Source: Tetrahymena thermophila SB210 (lineage: Eukaryota > Ciliophora > Oligohymenophorea > Hymenostomatida > Tetrahymenidae). From it: a DNA stretch of 64,000 bases. The stretch lies in assembly GCF_000189635.1 (NCBI RefSeq), contig NW_002476226.1, forward strand, positions 454,584 through 518,583. Direction: 5' to 3'. Numbering within the stretch: position 1 is the first letter of the stretch; each line of letters opens with the position of its first letter. A program made the translations under genes and the position numbers. This document shows, piece after piece, positions 49,113 through 61,591 of the stretch. Below the pieces are notes generated by a model that saw only the letters and a list, made by a program, of their open reading frames with translations, did not search any database and was not told the origin of the DNA.

Positions 49113-50363
49113 AACAAAAAAACAAAAAAAGTATGAGAACAAAAAGAAAATACTTAATTAATTTATAATAAAAAAATATATTTTGTTTGAAAAATTAATA
49201 CTAACTTATCAAAATATTTATATAAATTTATTTTGTTACTATCCAATAAACTAAATAAGTAAATGCATCAATCAATCAATATTGAACTACATTTTACCTT
49301 TTTGCAATTATTTATTCAATTAATTATTCTAATAAAAATATATTTTACTTCATAATTAATATCCATTCAAATAAATATATTATTGTAATTATATTTTACT
49401 CTTTTGAGCAAAATAATTTTATTTCTTACTTCATATTTTAAAAGCTATTTCATAAATTTTAGGAATATTCCATATGATATATAGAATTGAATTAATTTTT
49501 TTTAGCTATTCAAAATAAATTTTTTATAAACTGCAAATAAAACTAAAGTAATTCAAAATATTTTATTCGTACAAACATATAACAAAGATTACACAAAGTT
49601 TACAATTATTTATGAAAAAAATTATTTTTTAAGTTTCAGAATCAAATATAAGTCTTCCTTAAGCTTTTCCTAGCTTTATACTATATAGCCTCAAAGGACA
49701 AAAGTTAATGATGTGAGTCCCAATAATCTAAATTTAACATCCCAACCAATCAATCTACTGGCTAGCCACCCAATTTATCTTACGTATTAAAAGTATTCAA
49801 ATTGTAATCCAAACAAGAATCCTTTCCTTAATTGTACTAATATAAATTACCAAAAATTCATTTTATTTTTAGTTATGTTGCTTTATTTATTTAACTTGAT
49901 AGATATATTGCAAGTTTGCTTAGAAAAAGCTTTGATTATTATTTTTTAAATTTAATTTAATAATAAATAAATAAGTATTGTATCTATACATTGATTTATT
50001 TTTACAAAAAATAGAATAAACAAACAAATGAAAATTTGCCTGCTGATAAACCTTAAATATGTTGCACCAATTGTGTTTTCATTTAAAGATTTAAATAATT
50101 TATTCAAACCATGAACATTCTAAAAAAAGTCTTATTTGATTATATTAACATTTTAAATTAAGCTTCGTAAAATAAATAACATTTTTCATTAAGAATTTAA
50201 AATAAAAAATATTTGATAGTTAACATTTTGTTAATATTTAAGCTATTTATTTATTTTACTAGATTATATAATAGTAATAAATTTTTTACCATATTTTTAA
50301 TATATTTTCAATAAGTTTTGTGCCATAAGCAACTTTTCATATAAAGATATTTTTTAAAGAGTT
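49113..50363. other. Intergenic region with a GC-richer island
   Basis: 1.25 kb between two converging 3' ends. Mostly A/T, but ~49620-49870 is richer in G/C and open in several frames on both strands; the best complete frame is listed separately. Confidence 0.4.
49691..49861 (-). CDS. Possible 56-aa small protein
   Basis: ATG 49861-49859 to TGA 49693-49691, 57 codons. The product is aromatic and basic (MNFWQFILVQLRKGF..., RQIGWLASRLIGWDVKF). It competes with open frames on the other strand over the same GC-richer island, so the coding strand is unclear. It could instead be a gene relic. Confidence 0.2.
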
Positions 50364-52461
50364 TCATTGAGTATTTGTTTGTGTTGAAGTTGTGGATTGA
50401 TAAACATTTGCTTTTCTCCAATCAAAGCATATTCCAATATTTTCCTTGCAGAACTTGTTGGTTACAGGGGCAGCATTGATACCTCTTTCTATCATCAAGT
50501 CTTCCATAAAACTTAATCTTCTTGCTAAGTCACTCATGTCGATACTGCTATCACTTGGGGTACTGTGATTACCAGTCCAAAGTCTTTCAGCAAGGGCACT
50601 AGATCTAACCCAAAGGTAAACATCTAAGGTAGAATCAGTGTTAACTTCACCCCATAAAGTGGTTTCAGCACCGAGAATTCTTGAACGATCAATTTCAACA
50701 GGAGAAATGTTGACTTGGTAAATGTTTAACCAAGTAGTGAAATTTCCGAAGAAGTTACCCCAAATAAAGTTAATGCCAGAGTTTATGTATAAGAAATCTT
50801 CAGGACTCAAAATAACTTTGTTAGGTAAATTTTGAATAACATTGTAAGTGTAGGATTAACCCCAGAATTAAATGATATCTTCAGGAGCGGGAGGGATATG
50901 TTAAACTTCGTTAGCCCAGTAAATTTTAGTTCTATTAGCCTAGATTGATTATTTTTATCTATTTCTGTAGTAGACTTAAAGTTGATTATAATCTGAAATA
51001 TTATTCTAAGACATGAACTATTTAATTGAAGGTCTTTAATCCCAACATGATCCAAAAACTTCATCTCCACCCATATGAATATATCTAAATATGAAAATTA
51101 AAAAAGATCAATAATCAAGCAGATAAAAGACATAAATTAATTATATTTATTTTTAATAGAATCCATTTTTAGTTTACAACTTAATATTTTGTAAAATTTT
51201 AATGATCTGATCTCGAGCATTAAAAGTGTAAATTTAACAAGTATTATCTAGCAATTAGTTTTCATGAAATAGATAAGCCTAATGCGAATTAATTAATTAA
51301 AATTTACTCTCCCAAATATTAAAAAAGGACTAAAATTGATTTTTTTTAGATGATTTTTTTACGATACTTGTAAATTTATTCATTAATAAATATATAAATA
51401 AAATAAATATGATTTAGCTTACTAATCTTGGAAGAGTTCTTAGATATCCTTGAAAATGAGATCATTAGCTTCATAAGTCAAGTCCAAGGTTGGGTCAAGT
51501 TAGTTATTATAATGTTCACCACCTGGGCAAGCAATAGTAATGTTAGAGTATTTTTCTGATCTACCCCATGATCTGACATGACCAGGAGAGTCAACCTATT
51601 TAGGATTTCAATTAAAAATTAGTTTTTTATATTCATACTTATTCAAATTAGATTTAGAATCCAAGCAATTTAATTCTATTTCTTGATTTGGAATGTAAAT
51701 TAAAAAATAATTACTTCAGGAATAACTCTTACACCACTTTAGGCAGCATAATCAATAATTTCTTGAACATCAGACTTAGAATATCTGTATCTAGCGCCAT
51801 ATGATCCAAAGTTTGACATTTCGGGAATTGATTCAAGTTCGATAGGGAAAGACTCATCGTCAGTAATATGCCAGTGGAGCACGTTCATTTTATTGTACAT
51901 CATGGCATCTATAGTTCTCAAAATAGAAGATTTTTTTAAGTAATTTCTGGCAGAATCAATCATAACACCTCTGTATCCATATGAAGGGGCATCTTAAATT
52001 TAAATAGGGAGATGAGATAAAGATACTTCATCAGAGTTTTATCTCAATAATTAAGACAAGGTTTCAAGAGCGCGTAAGAATCCAAAATAGGTGTTAGCAC
52101 TAATAGAAATAGTTTTATTGACTGAGGCTTCTAAATTATAGCTTTCATCATCTGTTCCAAACTCTCCGAATTTAATATCAGTGTTATTTACTTTAATAGT
52201 AAAACTGAAATCTGAAGCGCGAAGATTACATTAGACTGAGTCTTTGGTCTAGAAAATTTTTTGAGCATAGAATTATATCTTGGTACGCATAGCAGATGTT
52301 AAATTATTTTAAGTAAGAGCTGCGTTGAAATCGCATACTGAAAAAGGTAATGTATCAGTACCATTTATTATTTATTTAGGGAGAGGCCATAATTTAATAG
52401 CTTCAACTTATGCAACAAGCACAAGTGCTAAAACTAAAACAATTGCTGTGTTACGAGACAT
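50364..52461 (-). CDS. Secreted/lysosomal beta-N-acetylhexosaminidase (GH20)
   Basis: Three exons: 52461-51715, 51595-51423 and 51084-50364; 546 aa, stop 50366-50364. Residues 1-21 (MSRNTAIVLVLALVLVAQVEA) are a signal peptide. The N-terminal GH20b-type domain leads into the barrel with RGVMIDSARNY, LHWHITDDESFPIE, VDSPGH and the catalytic pair in HMGGDEV, Asp314-Glu315. Trp/Asp-rich blocks near the C-terminus (ILGAETTLWGE, RSSALAERLW) complete the fold. It removes terminal GlcNAc/GalNAc from glycans by substrate-assisted catalysis, in lysosomes or outside the cell. Several N-x-S/T sites fit secretion. The length is standard. Codon use is biased (TTC, GGT, AGA), suggesting good expression. Confidence 0.95.
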
Positions 52462-52960
52462 CAAATACTTTTTTTAATACTAATTTTTTTATTATAAATT
52501 AATTGTTTAATCCAAACAAAATCAAACAATTTATAGTTTCTATCACTAACAAAATTTTTTGATTAAATAATTGTTTTTTTTATTAGTAAATGGCTAAATA
52601 TTAATTATTCATAAGATTTTTTCACAAGTAGTATTTATCAAATGTAAAAGAAGTAATATAAGTTAATATTTATTCATGATTTAATTAATTTATCATTTGT
52701 AACCAACCTTATTTATTTTTATACTTTAATCAATCTTAGAAATTTTAAAGTTGTTATTCCAAAAACAAATCAATTTTTAAATAATTTTTAAAAATAAAAA
52801 TAAATCTAAAATAAATTTATCAGAAAAAATTACTTCATAATTGAAAATTAAATTGCTTATTTGAAATTAATATTTTGCTTCTTTGGGAAAAATAATAAAA
52901 AATTAATTAAAATAATAATTTTTGTTTCAAATTTGTGAGTAGGTTTGTAGATTTGTAGGT

Positions 52961-52978
52961 AGATAGATAGATAGATAG
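52961..52978. repeat. (AGAT)n microsatellite
   Basis: Four to five perfect units, 500 bp upstream of the hexosaminidase start. Confidence 0.75.
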
Positions 52979-53104
52979 TTTTAAATAAAAATATAAAAAA
53001 ATAAACAAATTGATGATTATTAAATCAGTTTGTAATAGAAACGTTTCTTTAGATTGTAATAGATTCAAATATAGATAGGTAGATAGATATATAGTTAATG
53101 ATAG

Positions 53105-53142
53105 TTTTTTTTCTTTTCTTTTTCTTTTTTCTTTTTTTTTTC
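53105..53142. repeat. Polypyrimidine (T-rich CTTT) tract
   Basis: 38 nt made only of T and C, in TTTTC-like units. Confidence 0.75.
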
Positions 53143-53406
53143 TGAAAGAATGGATAAATGAGTGAATTAATTAATTTATTAATTTACTGACTGAAATACA
53201 ATAAAATTTTTGAGCGTAAAATGTATTTTTTTGATTTATATATGAATGAATGAATTAATGAATGAATGGAAGAAGGATTGAAGAAGATTTTTGTTAGTTT
53301 GTTTAAAGTAATAATTCAAATCAATAAATATATTTTCGCTTAATTTTATCAAGTAAATTTTAATTATTGTATTTATTTTTAGTGAAAATTCTGGTTTGGA
53401 TCATTT

Positions 53407-56400
53407 TCAAGAGAGACTAGGGAAATCTTAGTCATTTAAATAAGGTTTGCCTCCTCTGTTATTTTAGTTATTTTTAATGTAGTTATCGTTACTGTTGTTA
53501 CTCATGCTGTTGCTAGGGTTGTGCTTTCCTTATTAGTTTCTATGGTTGTACATTTAGTTATTATTATTTTGAGGATTGTTAGCTTGGTTTGTTCTATTAT
53601 TATTATAATCTGGGTTGTTGTATCCTCCTTAGTTTTAATTTCTTTGGTAGTCATTTCTGTAGTTATTGTTATTTTATGCCATACCGTTGTAGCCATTATT
53701 TTAATTTTAGTAAACGTGAGCACCTCCAGCCTTATAATTCTGACCCACGTTTGTTGAATTATTTTTTCTATGATTTTACTAATTATTGTTAACCATTCCT
53801 TAAACACCGTCTTGAGCATACTAATTAGAATTTCTATTATTGTTATTCATATTACCTTAACTAAGTTATTATTTGTTTTGCTTTTTGCCTAAGTGGTATT
53901 AAGATAGTTATTCAATTTGTAAGAATTACTATTGCTATAATTATTGTTGTTATTGCTATCTTTATAACTATTATAAAATATATTTATTAGCATGTGAGTC
54001 ATTAGGATTATACTACTGGTATTACTAATTATTTAAATTTCCTTATTTGCCTTACTATTATTGCTAGTATTGTAGTTATTGCATTAGTAAATTTATTTAA
54101 TTAAAACTCTGCTATTGCTATTGCTGCTATTATTATTAAATTATCTATTATTACTGCTACTGTTAGAATTGTTATTATTATTACTGTTGCTATTGTTGTT
54201 GATGTTGCATCATTTATTAGCTTCTGTAAAAAGAAGCAATCTAAGGATTCTTAAGCAAATTTTACATGTTTTGCATCAATTATTGCTATTATTACTAAGT
54301 ATTAGCAACATTCTGTCCTCCTTATCCTTGTTATGCGTACTACATTTAAAGAGCCAAGAGTTGCTACTATACTTTTGGGTCTATTCTAACTTATTAGTTT
54401 ACTTATTACCCTTGTAAAAGCTAGTTTTGTTATTGTTATTGTTGCTATTACAACAAATACATTTACTACCACTCATTTTTGCTTTGTTCTTGTTAAATCA
54501 AATCTTTTACATGATTTACATATATTTTAGTGTAGAGTGTTAAATCTTTGTATTTAATCCAGTACAAACTTCTACTGTGAGCTACTTCTGTAGCTGCAAA
54601 ATGTTCTTTCCAACTGTCCATCTATATCGAGTTATAAGGACCTTATTTTTCACCTTTCATGTCCTTATAAACCCAAATAGGTTCTTAGGGGTTTACTTGT
54701 AATAGATAAGCACAAGCTTAGAAGTAATTTCCTTTTTCTTCTTCTTGGTAAGACATTAATTCAGCTATCTTTTCAATTTCTTTTCTCTCTTTTTCTTTTC
54801 TTTTTTCTTCTTATTCTCTGCGTTCTTAGTCTGTAGTTCCTTAAAAGAGTGCTTCATAAACCTTTTATTTTATGTCTTCAGGATCTGCTTAATTAACTAT
54901 TAACTTTTCAAGTTGGCTCTTTTCTTCGTCGGATTCTTCTTTATTTTTATCTTAGAAATTGTCATCATCTTCTTCCTCTTGCTCATTTTATTCTTGTTCA
55001 TCATCTGAATTCTTGTATAAGTAACTATTTACATCTTACTTTGGCATTTTACCAAATATATTAGTAAAGTTTTCATCTTCATAATCCATATTTAAGAATT
55101 GATTATCAAAGCCTCCAAACCCTCCAATTGATGTAATGGGTTTTTGGTTACCATTCTAATTATGATTTGAATCCATATCATACTTCTAATTGTTATTAAA
55201 TTCTTCTGCTTTTTAGTTATTATCTCTTAAGGTTTGAAGGAAGGTAGCCTTGGGTCCGATGCTGCTTATTTCTTATTAGCTTTGTTCTACCTATTTTTGT
55301 TGAATTTGCTTGCTGTTATCAGGATAGTAAGGCTCGTCTTACTTTGTATTAAAAGTTTCATCATTATCCTCATCTTCATCATCTTCGAGGTCATCTTCAT
55401 CATCATCTGCATCTTCAAAAGCATTAGCAATAACAGTTTTATTATTTATTTAACGGGCTTAAGTAGTATTGTCTTTAGGTTATACAGAGGTTTCGCCAAA
55501 GGCCTCCAAATTTTTATCATCGTCATCTTCATCTTCATCATCACCATTTTACAATTCTTCTTATTGGTTTTTTTGCTCTTCTTCGAATTTGATGAGCTGT
55601 CTTTCGAACTCTTTCTTCTTCTCATTTTCTTTGGCTAATCTCTCTAGTTTCATATCTATATCTTCGTATTCTAAATCATAGTCAGCTTCTTGTTTTTATG
55701 CTTAGTCATTTTGCTAATTAGAGCCACTTAATAGACCAGATAACATGTCATTATTATTGCTATTATTATTGCTTTAAATTGAAGCTATAAATAAACTTAA
55801 AGCATCTCCTTAATTTTCTGTGCTCTATTATTGCTATTATTGTTATTGTTGTTATTATTACAAAAATAAATCTAATCCATTTGTAACCTATTCAGGTTAT
55901 TTTTATTTCTATTGTTATTACTGTCTTTGGAATTACTTTGAATTGTTGCTGTCTTAATCTTTGTTTCTTTTGTTGTTTTTATCTTTCATTTCTTGTGCAT
56001 ACTTTTCCTTATCAAATGATTTAAATTCGAAATTAAACTGTTATTCGTCTACTTCCCAATTAGGTTCTTCTTCTGAATCGCTTTAATTCTTTTATTCATT
56101 TTAGACAGTAGGTTGCTCTACAGCAGGTTAAGCAAAGGTTTACAAGGCATCAGTTGGCTTTTTAACAACCTTTTCGAATGCCTCTGCAACATTAAAGCTA
56201 TCACAGTAAGACTTATCAGTAAAAATAGGTGCCAAATGCTCACGGACAAATATCTAAGGGAATTGAGTGTGCAAGCCTTTAAGCCAATCCTAATTTAATT
56301 CAAATCCATTTCTACGACTGAGGCTATAATCGTTGTAAATTTAAATGAATTTGTTCTTTCCAAGTCCCTTCTTTCTTGTGGTATTGCTCAAGTCATCTTT

Positions 56401-56643
56401 GAAAGCTCCTCCTGAGCGAGGTCCTCCAATATTCCTTAGAATTCCCTATCCTTCTTCATTATTTCTTCCTTCTTCCTTCTTTAGATAACTAGTTGGGTTA
56501 TTTCCTCTACCTTTATAACTGGAATAAGGCTAGCTATTGTACTCTGATCTGCCTTAGTTACTAGAGGGACCAGTTCCGTTACTCTAAGTATTTCCTATTT
56601 ACTGGTTGGGTTTTTTCAATCCTTTATCTTGTTTGTTGCTCAT
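53407..56643 (-). CDS. GYF-domain protein with acidic and Gln/Asn-rich regions
   Basis: A single exon of 1079 codons, ATG 56643-56641 to TGA 53409-53407; 1078 aa. Residues ~656-705 form a GYF domain: IWVYKDMKGEKQGPYNSIQM then DSWKEHF, with the W-x-Y, QGP and M-x-x-W signatures. GYF domains bind proline-rich peptides and occur in translation-repression (GIGYF) and spliceosomal (CD2BP2) proteins. The N-terminal ~150 residues are Gly/Arg/Ser-rich and end in a folded-looking segment. Acidic blocks and poly-Gln runs precede the GYF domain. The C-terminal 350 residues are Gln/Asn-rich and end in DFPSLS. A GIGYF-like mRNA regulator is the best guess, but no clear eIF4E-binding motif is visible. Apparent frames on the plus strand here are shadows of these low-complexity codons. 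Confidence 0.88.
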
Positions 56644-57818
56644 TAAATCCTTTATCTTTAAATTTGCAAGGAGATCTACGTTCTTTACTTTGTTAATTTA
56701 AATTTTTCAAAAAGATTCGTAAACAATCTCCTAGAGTTTTCACAATAACTATGTGTTTATGTTTGAGTCAGAATAATTTTCTGAATAACTACTATTCTCC
56801 TTTCCCTAAAAAGGACTTAAAATATATGAAACTAGCCTTAAAGCCTTGCTAATGTAAATTAAATGTTTCCTATTAGTTTTTTGCAATGTTTTTGTATATT
56901 TTTCAATACCTTCTCTTTATTTTCTTCTATTATTTTATTAAGACTCTTTTCTTTTCTTTCTTATTTTAATATAATAAACTTCTCAATACAAATTTTATAA
57001 AACACTCGATTCATTTCCACTTATAATTACCTCTTTAAATATTTTCTGTTTCCCTCTTCTCTTCATCCTCCTCTTCAAGATTATTTGATTCCAAAATACA
57101 AAAATTCATCGCAATTTATTTCTTTCCTCTCATATTATTTAAAATTAATAATATAAGTAAAAACTTTTCTAGATGCTTTTTCTTCATATACTATTCTTTT
57201 AATCTTTTAATCGAATCTCAAGCTAAGAATTTTATTTATTTATTTTTTTTTTGTTTCTTTGTTTGTTTTTTATTTTTTTTCATCATACTTTAATGAAATC
57301 TTAACTTTTTCCTCTCTTTTAGTTTGCAAATAATTGTTTTATAGTCAACCAGTCACTCATTATTCGAAAAATTTCATTAAATATAAATTCACATTTTTAA
57401 AGTAAATTAAAGTGTGTTATGCAAATACTAAAAAATATTATTTTTCTAAAATTTTTATTATTAAATTGTTAAAAAAATATATCTAAATAACCTAAATATA
57501 ATTTAACTAAAATTTTTAGAATTTATATTTACAAACAAAATATATAATATAAACTTATCTAAAAATTATTTTTCATGAAAAAAAATTTAATAAAAATAAA
57601 TGTATGCTTTTCAAATTTTTTATAAGAAATTATTTTTATAATATTGTTTATAATTATAATTTTATTTTTAATTAGGATTTATTTTATTTTTTGCTTAAGT
57701 TTTTTTCTTTGATGTGCTTTAGGTTTATTCTTATATGTGATTAAGTTTTATTTTTGCTTGATTTTAAGTTTTTTTCTTGCTTATTTTAGGTATTTGTTTA
57801 TTTAGTTTTTTTCTTATT
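56644..57818. other. AT-rich intergenic region with degenerate repeats
   Basis: Upstream of the GYF gene, probably with its promoter and 5' leader. The last part enters the repeats at ~57650-57900. No other feature recognised. Confidence 0.4.
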
Positions 57819-57900
57819 TCAGTTTAAGTTTTCTCTTTGCTTAGTTAAGTTTTAATCTTTTATGTGTTAAAGATTTAATCTTGCTTTTGTTTGAGTTTTC
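57650..57900. repeat. Degenerate direct repeats of a ~20-30 nt T-rich unit
   Basis: Eight or so imperfect copies of a unit like (T)AAGTTTTTTTCTTTGCTTA recur, for example at ~57680, 57735, 57765, 57800, 57825, 57840 and 57885. Unit length varies. Confidence 0.6.
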
Positions 57901-58313
57901 TTAAACTGCTTTATTTATTTATTGTTGTTATTTTTATTTTTTATTATTTATTTTATATTTTTTTTCTTTCTTTCTTTTTTAAGTCTCAAAGTCTCCATAT
58001 TTTTCAGCTGTTGTTTTAAAAAATACTTTTTATAAATTATTAGAAAGAAAATTTGTTTGAGAATCAGATGTGCTAAATTTTAAGGCTTGACATTATTTAA
58101 ATGCGGTGGGTCAATCGAATTTCCGATGAGAATATTTTAAAACTAGAAATGTTTGAAATTGCCAACAAAAACACCTGTAATAAAATTGGCCATTTTCTAA
58201 TCAAAATATCTCAATTACATAATGGTTATCTTCTTTAGCTGCTTTTTTAATGCAAAATACTATCTTATCACATTAAAATTGCAGCTAGCTGGTTGAAAAA
58301 CTTTGATATCCAT
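57819..58313 (-). CDS. Possible 164-aa protein or dispersed-repeat relic
   Basis: An open minus-strand frame of 165 codons, ATG 58313-58311 to TGA 57821-57819. The first ~100 residues come from a GC-richer island and look protein-like (MDIKVFQPASCNF, MANFITGVFVGNFKHF). The last ~65 are lysine-rich and come from the degenerate repeats. A chance frame this long is not very rare with a single stop codon. The island may belong to a dispersed repeat family rather than a gene. No function can be proposed. Confidence 0.25.
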
Positions 58314-60252
58314 TATGATTTTAACCTCAAAAACTAAACTTGAACCACCTCCCTAACAGAGCTTTGTCTGATCTCAATTTTTTGAATTATTTTGTTTTTT
58401 ATTTTTATTTTTCTTTTTAATTAATTATTTAAATTTCAAATAATTTTTTCCTCTTTTTTTGAATTACTTTGGATCTTTGAAAATTAATTTTCTTATCTAA
58501 AAAATTCTTTTATTAATATTTAATTTTATATTCTTAATTCAAAAAGATAGATAATTCACATTATTTTTATTGATATACTATATATAATAAAGAAAATAAT
58601 TTTTAATATTCTTGCTTTTATTTGTTAGATTTATCATAAAATATGATAATATGATATACAATAAAGTTAATTTCTTTATGAATTTTTATTATTAGGTTGA
58701 TATAAAACAAAAAACATATTTAATAAATTTGTATAAAAAATTAAAAGTTATTAAAAATACAAAAAACAAAAAATAAAAAAGAAAGAACTGCTGCGTAATT
58801 GAATTTTATAATGTTGGAGAAATCAAAGTTTTTATATTCACTTTTAATAAAAATGCACACACTTCATCCAGGACAGTTTTTTAAAAAAAATAAAACTCAA
58901 ACATTTATAAAATTCAATTATGACAAGCCATTTTCACTTAAAAATGATATAAAAAATATATCGGTGAATTGCCATTATCAATAAAATTAAAAAAACTAAA
59001 TTAATTCCTTTTCTTCCTAATACAATTAATATAATTTAAAAATCTAAAAAATTGATGATAAATCGTTGAGCTTAATAAAAATTAATTTTAAAAATAAAAT
59101 ATTTAAACATATTAATAGAATTAAAATTCCTATAAAATCATAAAAGTAAAATAAAGAAGAGCAGAATAGAAAAAATTAAGATCAGAAAGAAAATAAATAA
59201 AGAAAAAAGAAGAAAAATATCAAAAAGCTAATAATAAATAAATTAAATTAATAATAAAAAATAATTTGAAATTCAAAAAAATATACTAATGAATGTTGGA
59301 GATAGCTTTAAGTTATTACTATTTTTTGTTTTAAAGGTATTAATTTCATGCATATCAATAAAAATTTTAATTTTTAAATGATAAATAAAATTTTATAAAA
59401 TTTCATTTCTTTTTAATTTTGTTAATTTAAAAATAAAAACATTTTAATATTATTATATTGAATTGTGTAAATAAAGGTAATAAATATATCTTTTTATCCT
59501 AATTCCTCATTTTTAAATGAAGAGTATTTTACTGAGGAATTATATATATTACCTTTCATTTATCTTTCTAGTTTATAAATGACCAGTAAAGGAGGGATGA
59601 GTGCAAGAAATTTATGTCTTTTATATTAACTAAAAATGTAATATTTTAGAAGTTATAAAATTAATACTACAAATTCAGTAAGTTTAGTTAAATTATACAT
59701 AAATAGCTAACATAAATAAAATAGTTTAACAATAGAAATTAAATTAATATTTAGTTTAATTATAAGGTTTTATTAAATTCAATTAAAGTTTTAAAAAAAT
59801 ATACCATGCTATTAATTTGGTTTTATCAAATTGATTATTTTATATTTAATATAATCCAAATTTAATTTTTATTTGTAAATTAATTAGTTTTTAATTAGAT
59901 TTTTAATAATTTTTTTTCCAGAGTATTTGATAATTTGAGCTGAAGTATCATAACAAATATATATATTTATATAAATATGTTTAACTTAGATCATTAGTTG
60001 TTTATTTTCTTTAAAAGTATATTTTTAGTTTTTTTTGAAGAATAGAGTGATTTGATTTTCGTTAAAAATTAATTTTTTGTAAGCTTTTTAGATATTTGAT
60101 TGATTTTATAAAATAAAAATAAATTTAAAATAGATTAAAACATTAAAGAGAAAGTATTAATTAAGTTTACAAATGAAGATTTTATAAGTATTTATACAAT
60201 TCCTAAAATTATTAATAAATATTGTTCTAATATTTTATATAAATATGTTTTA
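58314..60252. other. 1.9 kb AT-rich intergenic region
   Basis: No coding frame with support; the standard-code frame 58799-58984 is short and uncorroborated. A G-rich patch near 59585-59605 is isolated. Confidence 0.4.
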
Positions 60253-61591
60253 TCAATTAACTCCCCAGAATCTTTTGAATAAGGCTAAATAAGTAGGCTT
60301 AATAGCGTTTTCCTATTTGTAATTTTAAAAATGACTTAAGTAAATAAAAATTTTAAAAATAATAACAAAAAAATGCTAAAAAAATAACTACCTCCATTTG
60401 ATAGAAATAATTAATAATTCCCATAGCAAAGGCAAATACTAAAAGTTCACCACCAGGGATAGGGGCAACTAATCTTCTTCTCTTTAACCAGTTCCAAAGA
60501 GTTTCGAAGAAACGAGGCATAATGAAAAGGGCAATTTCAGATCTTCTGTTTTCAGGTTCCAATGTTACTGAGAAACCAGCTATAAATGCTGAAATAGCAG
60601 GGTTCCATCCTTTGTTTATATAAAAGCATGTTTAATTTTTGTATAAATTATAAAAAAAAAATTGTTTACCATCAATACGTCTTCTCCAGTTTTTAGTCTT
60701 GCATAAGAAGTATTTTAACACAGCTACATAACTTCCCATAAAACATAAAGATTTTATATAGTTATACAAAGCATGTCTAATAGTGGCAATAGGTCTAATA
60801 TATTAATAGAAAACAAATTAATAAATTAATTTATTGGTTGTACCAATTTTTTTATTTTTAAAATAATTTAAATTTTCTATTTTAAAAGTGTTTTTTTCTC
60901 TTTAAAAAGAATGCTAGATGTTAAACAGATGATTTAATGATAAGCAAATGAAGAATGAATTACTCCTTGATTAATTTCTTGCGTTTAAATATGAGCAAAG
61001 GAATCAAATGAATAGGAATATAATATTTATATGAATTCTTGATGACAGTTACAAATCTAAGTAATGCTTCTTAGAGGCAGGTTCCTTCATGAAAGTCTTT
61101 GCATTCTAAAAAACCACCTATGATAGATATTAAAAATATTTGCTGTTTAATATTGATCTGTAGAGATAAAACGAATTACCATTAATAATTTACTACTATA
61201 GCTCTTCGCTAATAATTTTTCCTCCCCTATTTTATAATTTTAAAATACTGAGTTATTAATTTGTGATATCAGGAAACAAAATACATTATCAAATGCTTTT
61301 CTACAGTATTTTCTTCGCAGATAAACTTTGTAAATTTTTACAAATTTTGATGATAATATTGATAATAATTAATTGAAATTTAATTACGCTTGAATTAAAT
61401 CTATCTATGTTAGTCAACTAAATTATTGTTTGGATATAATTTTTTTATAAATGATGAAATTAATTCAAAACATTATTTTCAGTATACCCAAAAGAATAAA
61501 AATTTCTATTAGATATTCTTCTAACTTTCTTAAACTGAAATCTACAAAACTATTTCCAAAACTTGCCTATGATTTATCCAAAGTCTGTCAT
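60253..61591 (-). CDS. TMEM135-like multi-pass membrane protein
   Basis: Seven exons: 61591-61388, 61325-61285, 61247-61180, 61117-60964, 60794-60670, 60609-60392 and 60312-60253; 289 aa with all phases matching. A 54-nt AT-rich stretch inside exon 1 may be a further in-frame intron. The order ECKDFHEGTC, RFVTVIKNSY, IPIHLIPLL, KEPIATIRHALY, NPAISAFIAGFSVTLEP, ENRRSEIALFIMPRFFETLW, LLVFAFAMGIINYFYQM and the tail ALFKRFWGVN follows the TMEM135/Tim17-like membrane family. TMEM135 acts at peroxisomes and mitochondria in lipid balance. Several hydrophobic segments fit a multi-pass protein. Exons 1-3 are less secure than 4-7. One intron is only 37 nt. Confidence 0.78.

Larger units (their letters stand above)
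52462..53406. other. AT-rich intergenic region with microsatellites
   Basis: 945 bp upstream of the hexosaminidase start and downstream of the GYF gene stop. Contains GATA and pyrimidine tracts listed separately, and AATG repeats around 53240-53270. Confidence 0.45.

Noticed and set aside
53521-55681. Several plus-strand standard-code frames, leucine/isoleucine/valine-rich
   Set aside because: They are antisense shadows of the Gln/Asn/Asp/Glu-rich codons of the minus-strand GYF gene, which is open for 1079 codons.
29182-61591. Internal TAA/TAG codons as evidence for pseudogenes
   Set aside because: They occur in every conserved gene at Gln positions and never replace TGA as the terminator; this is the ciliate code, not decay.
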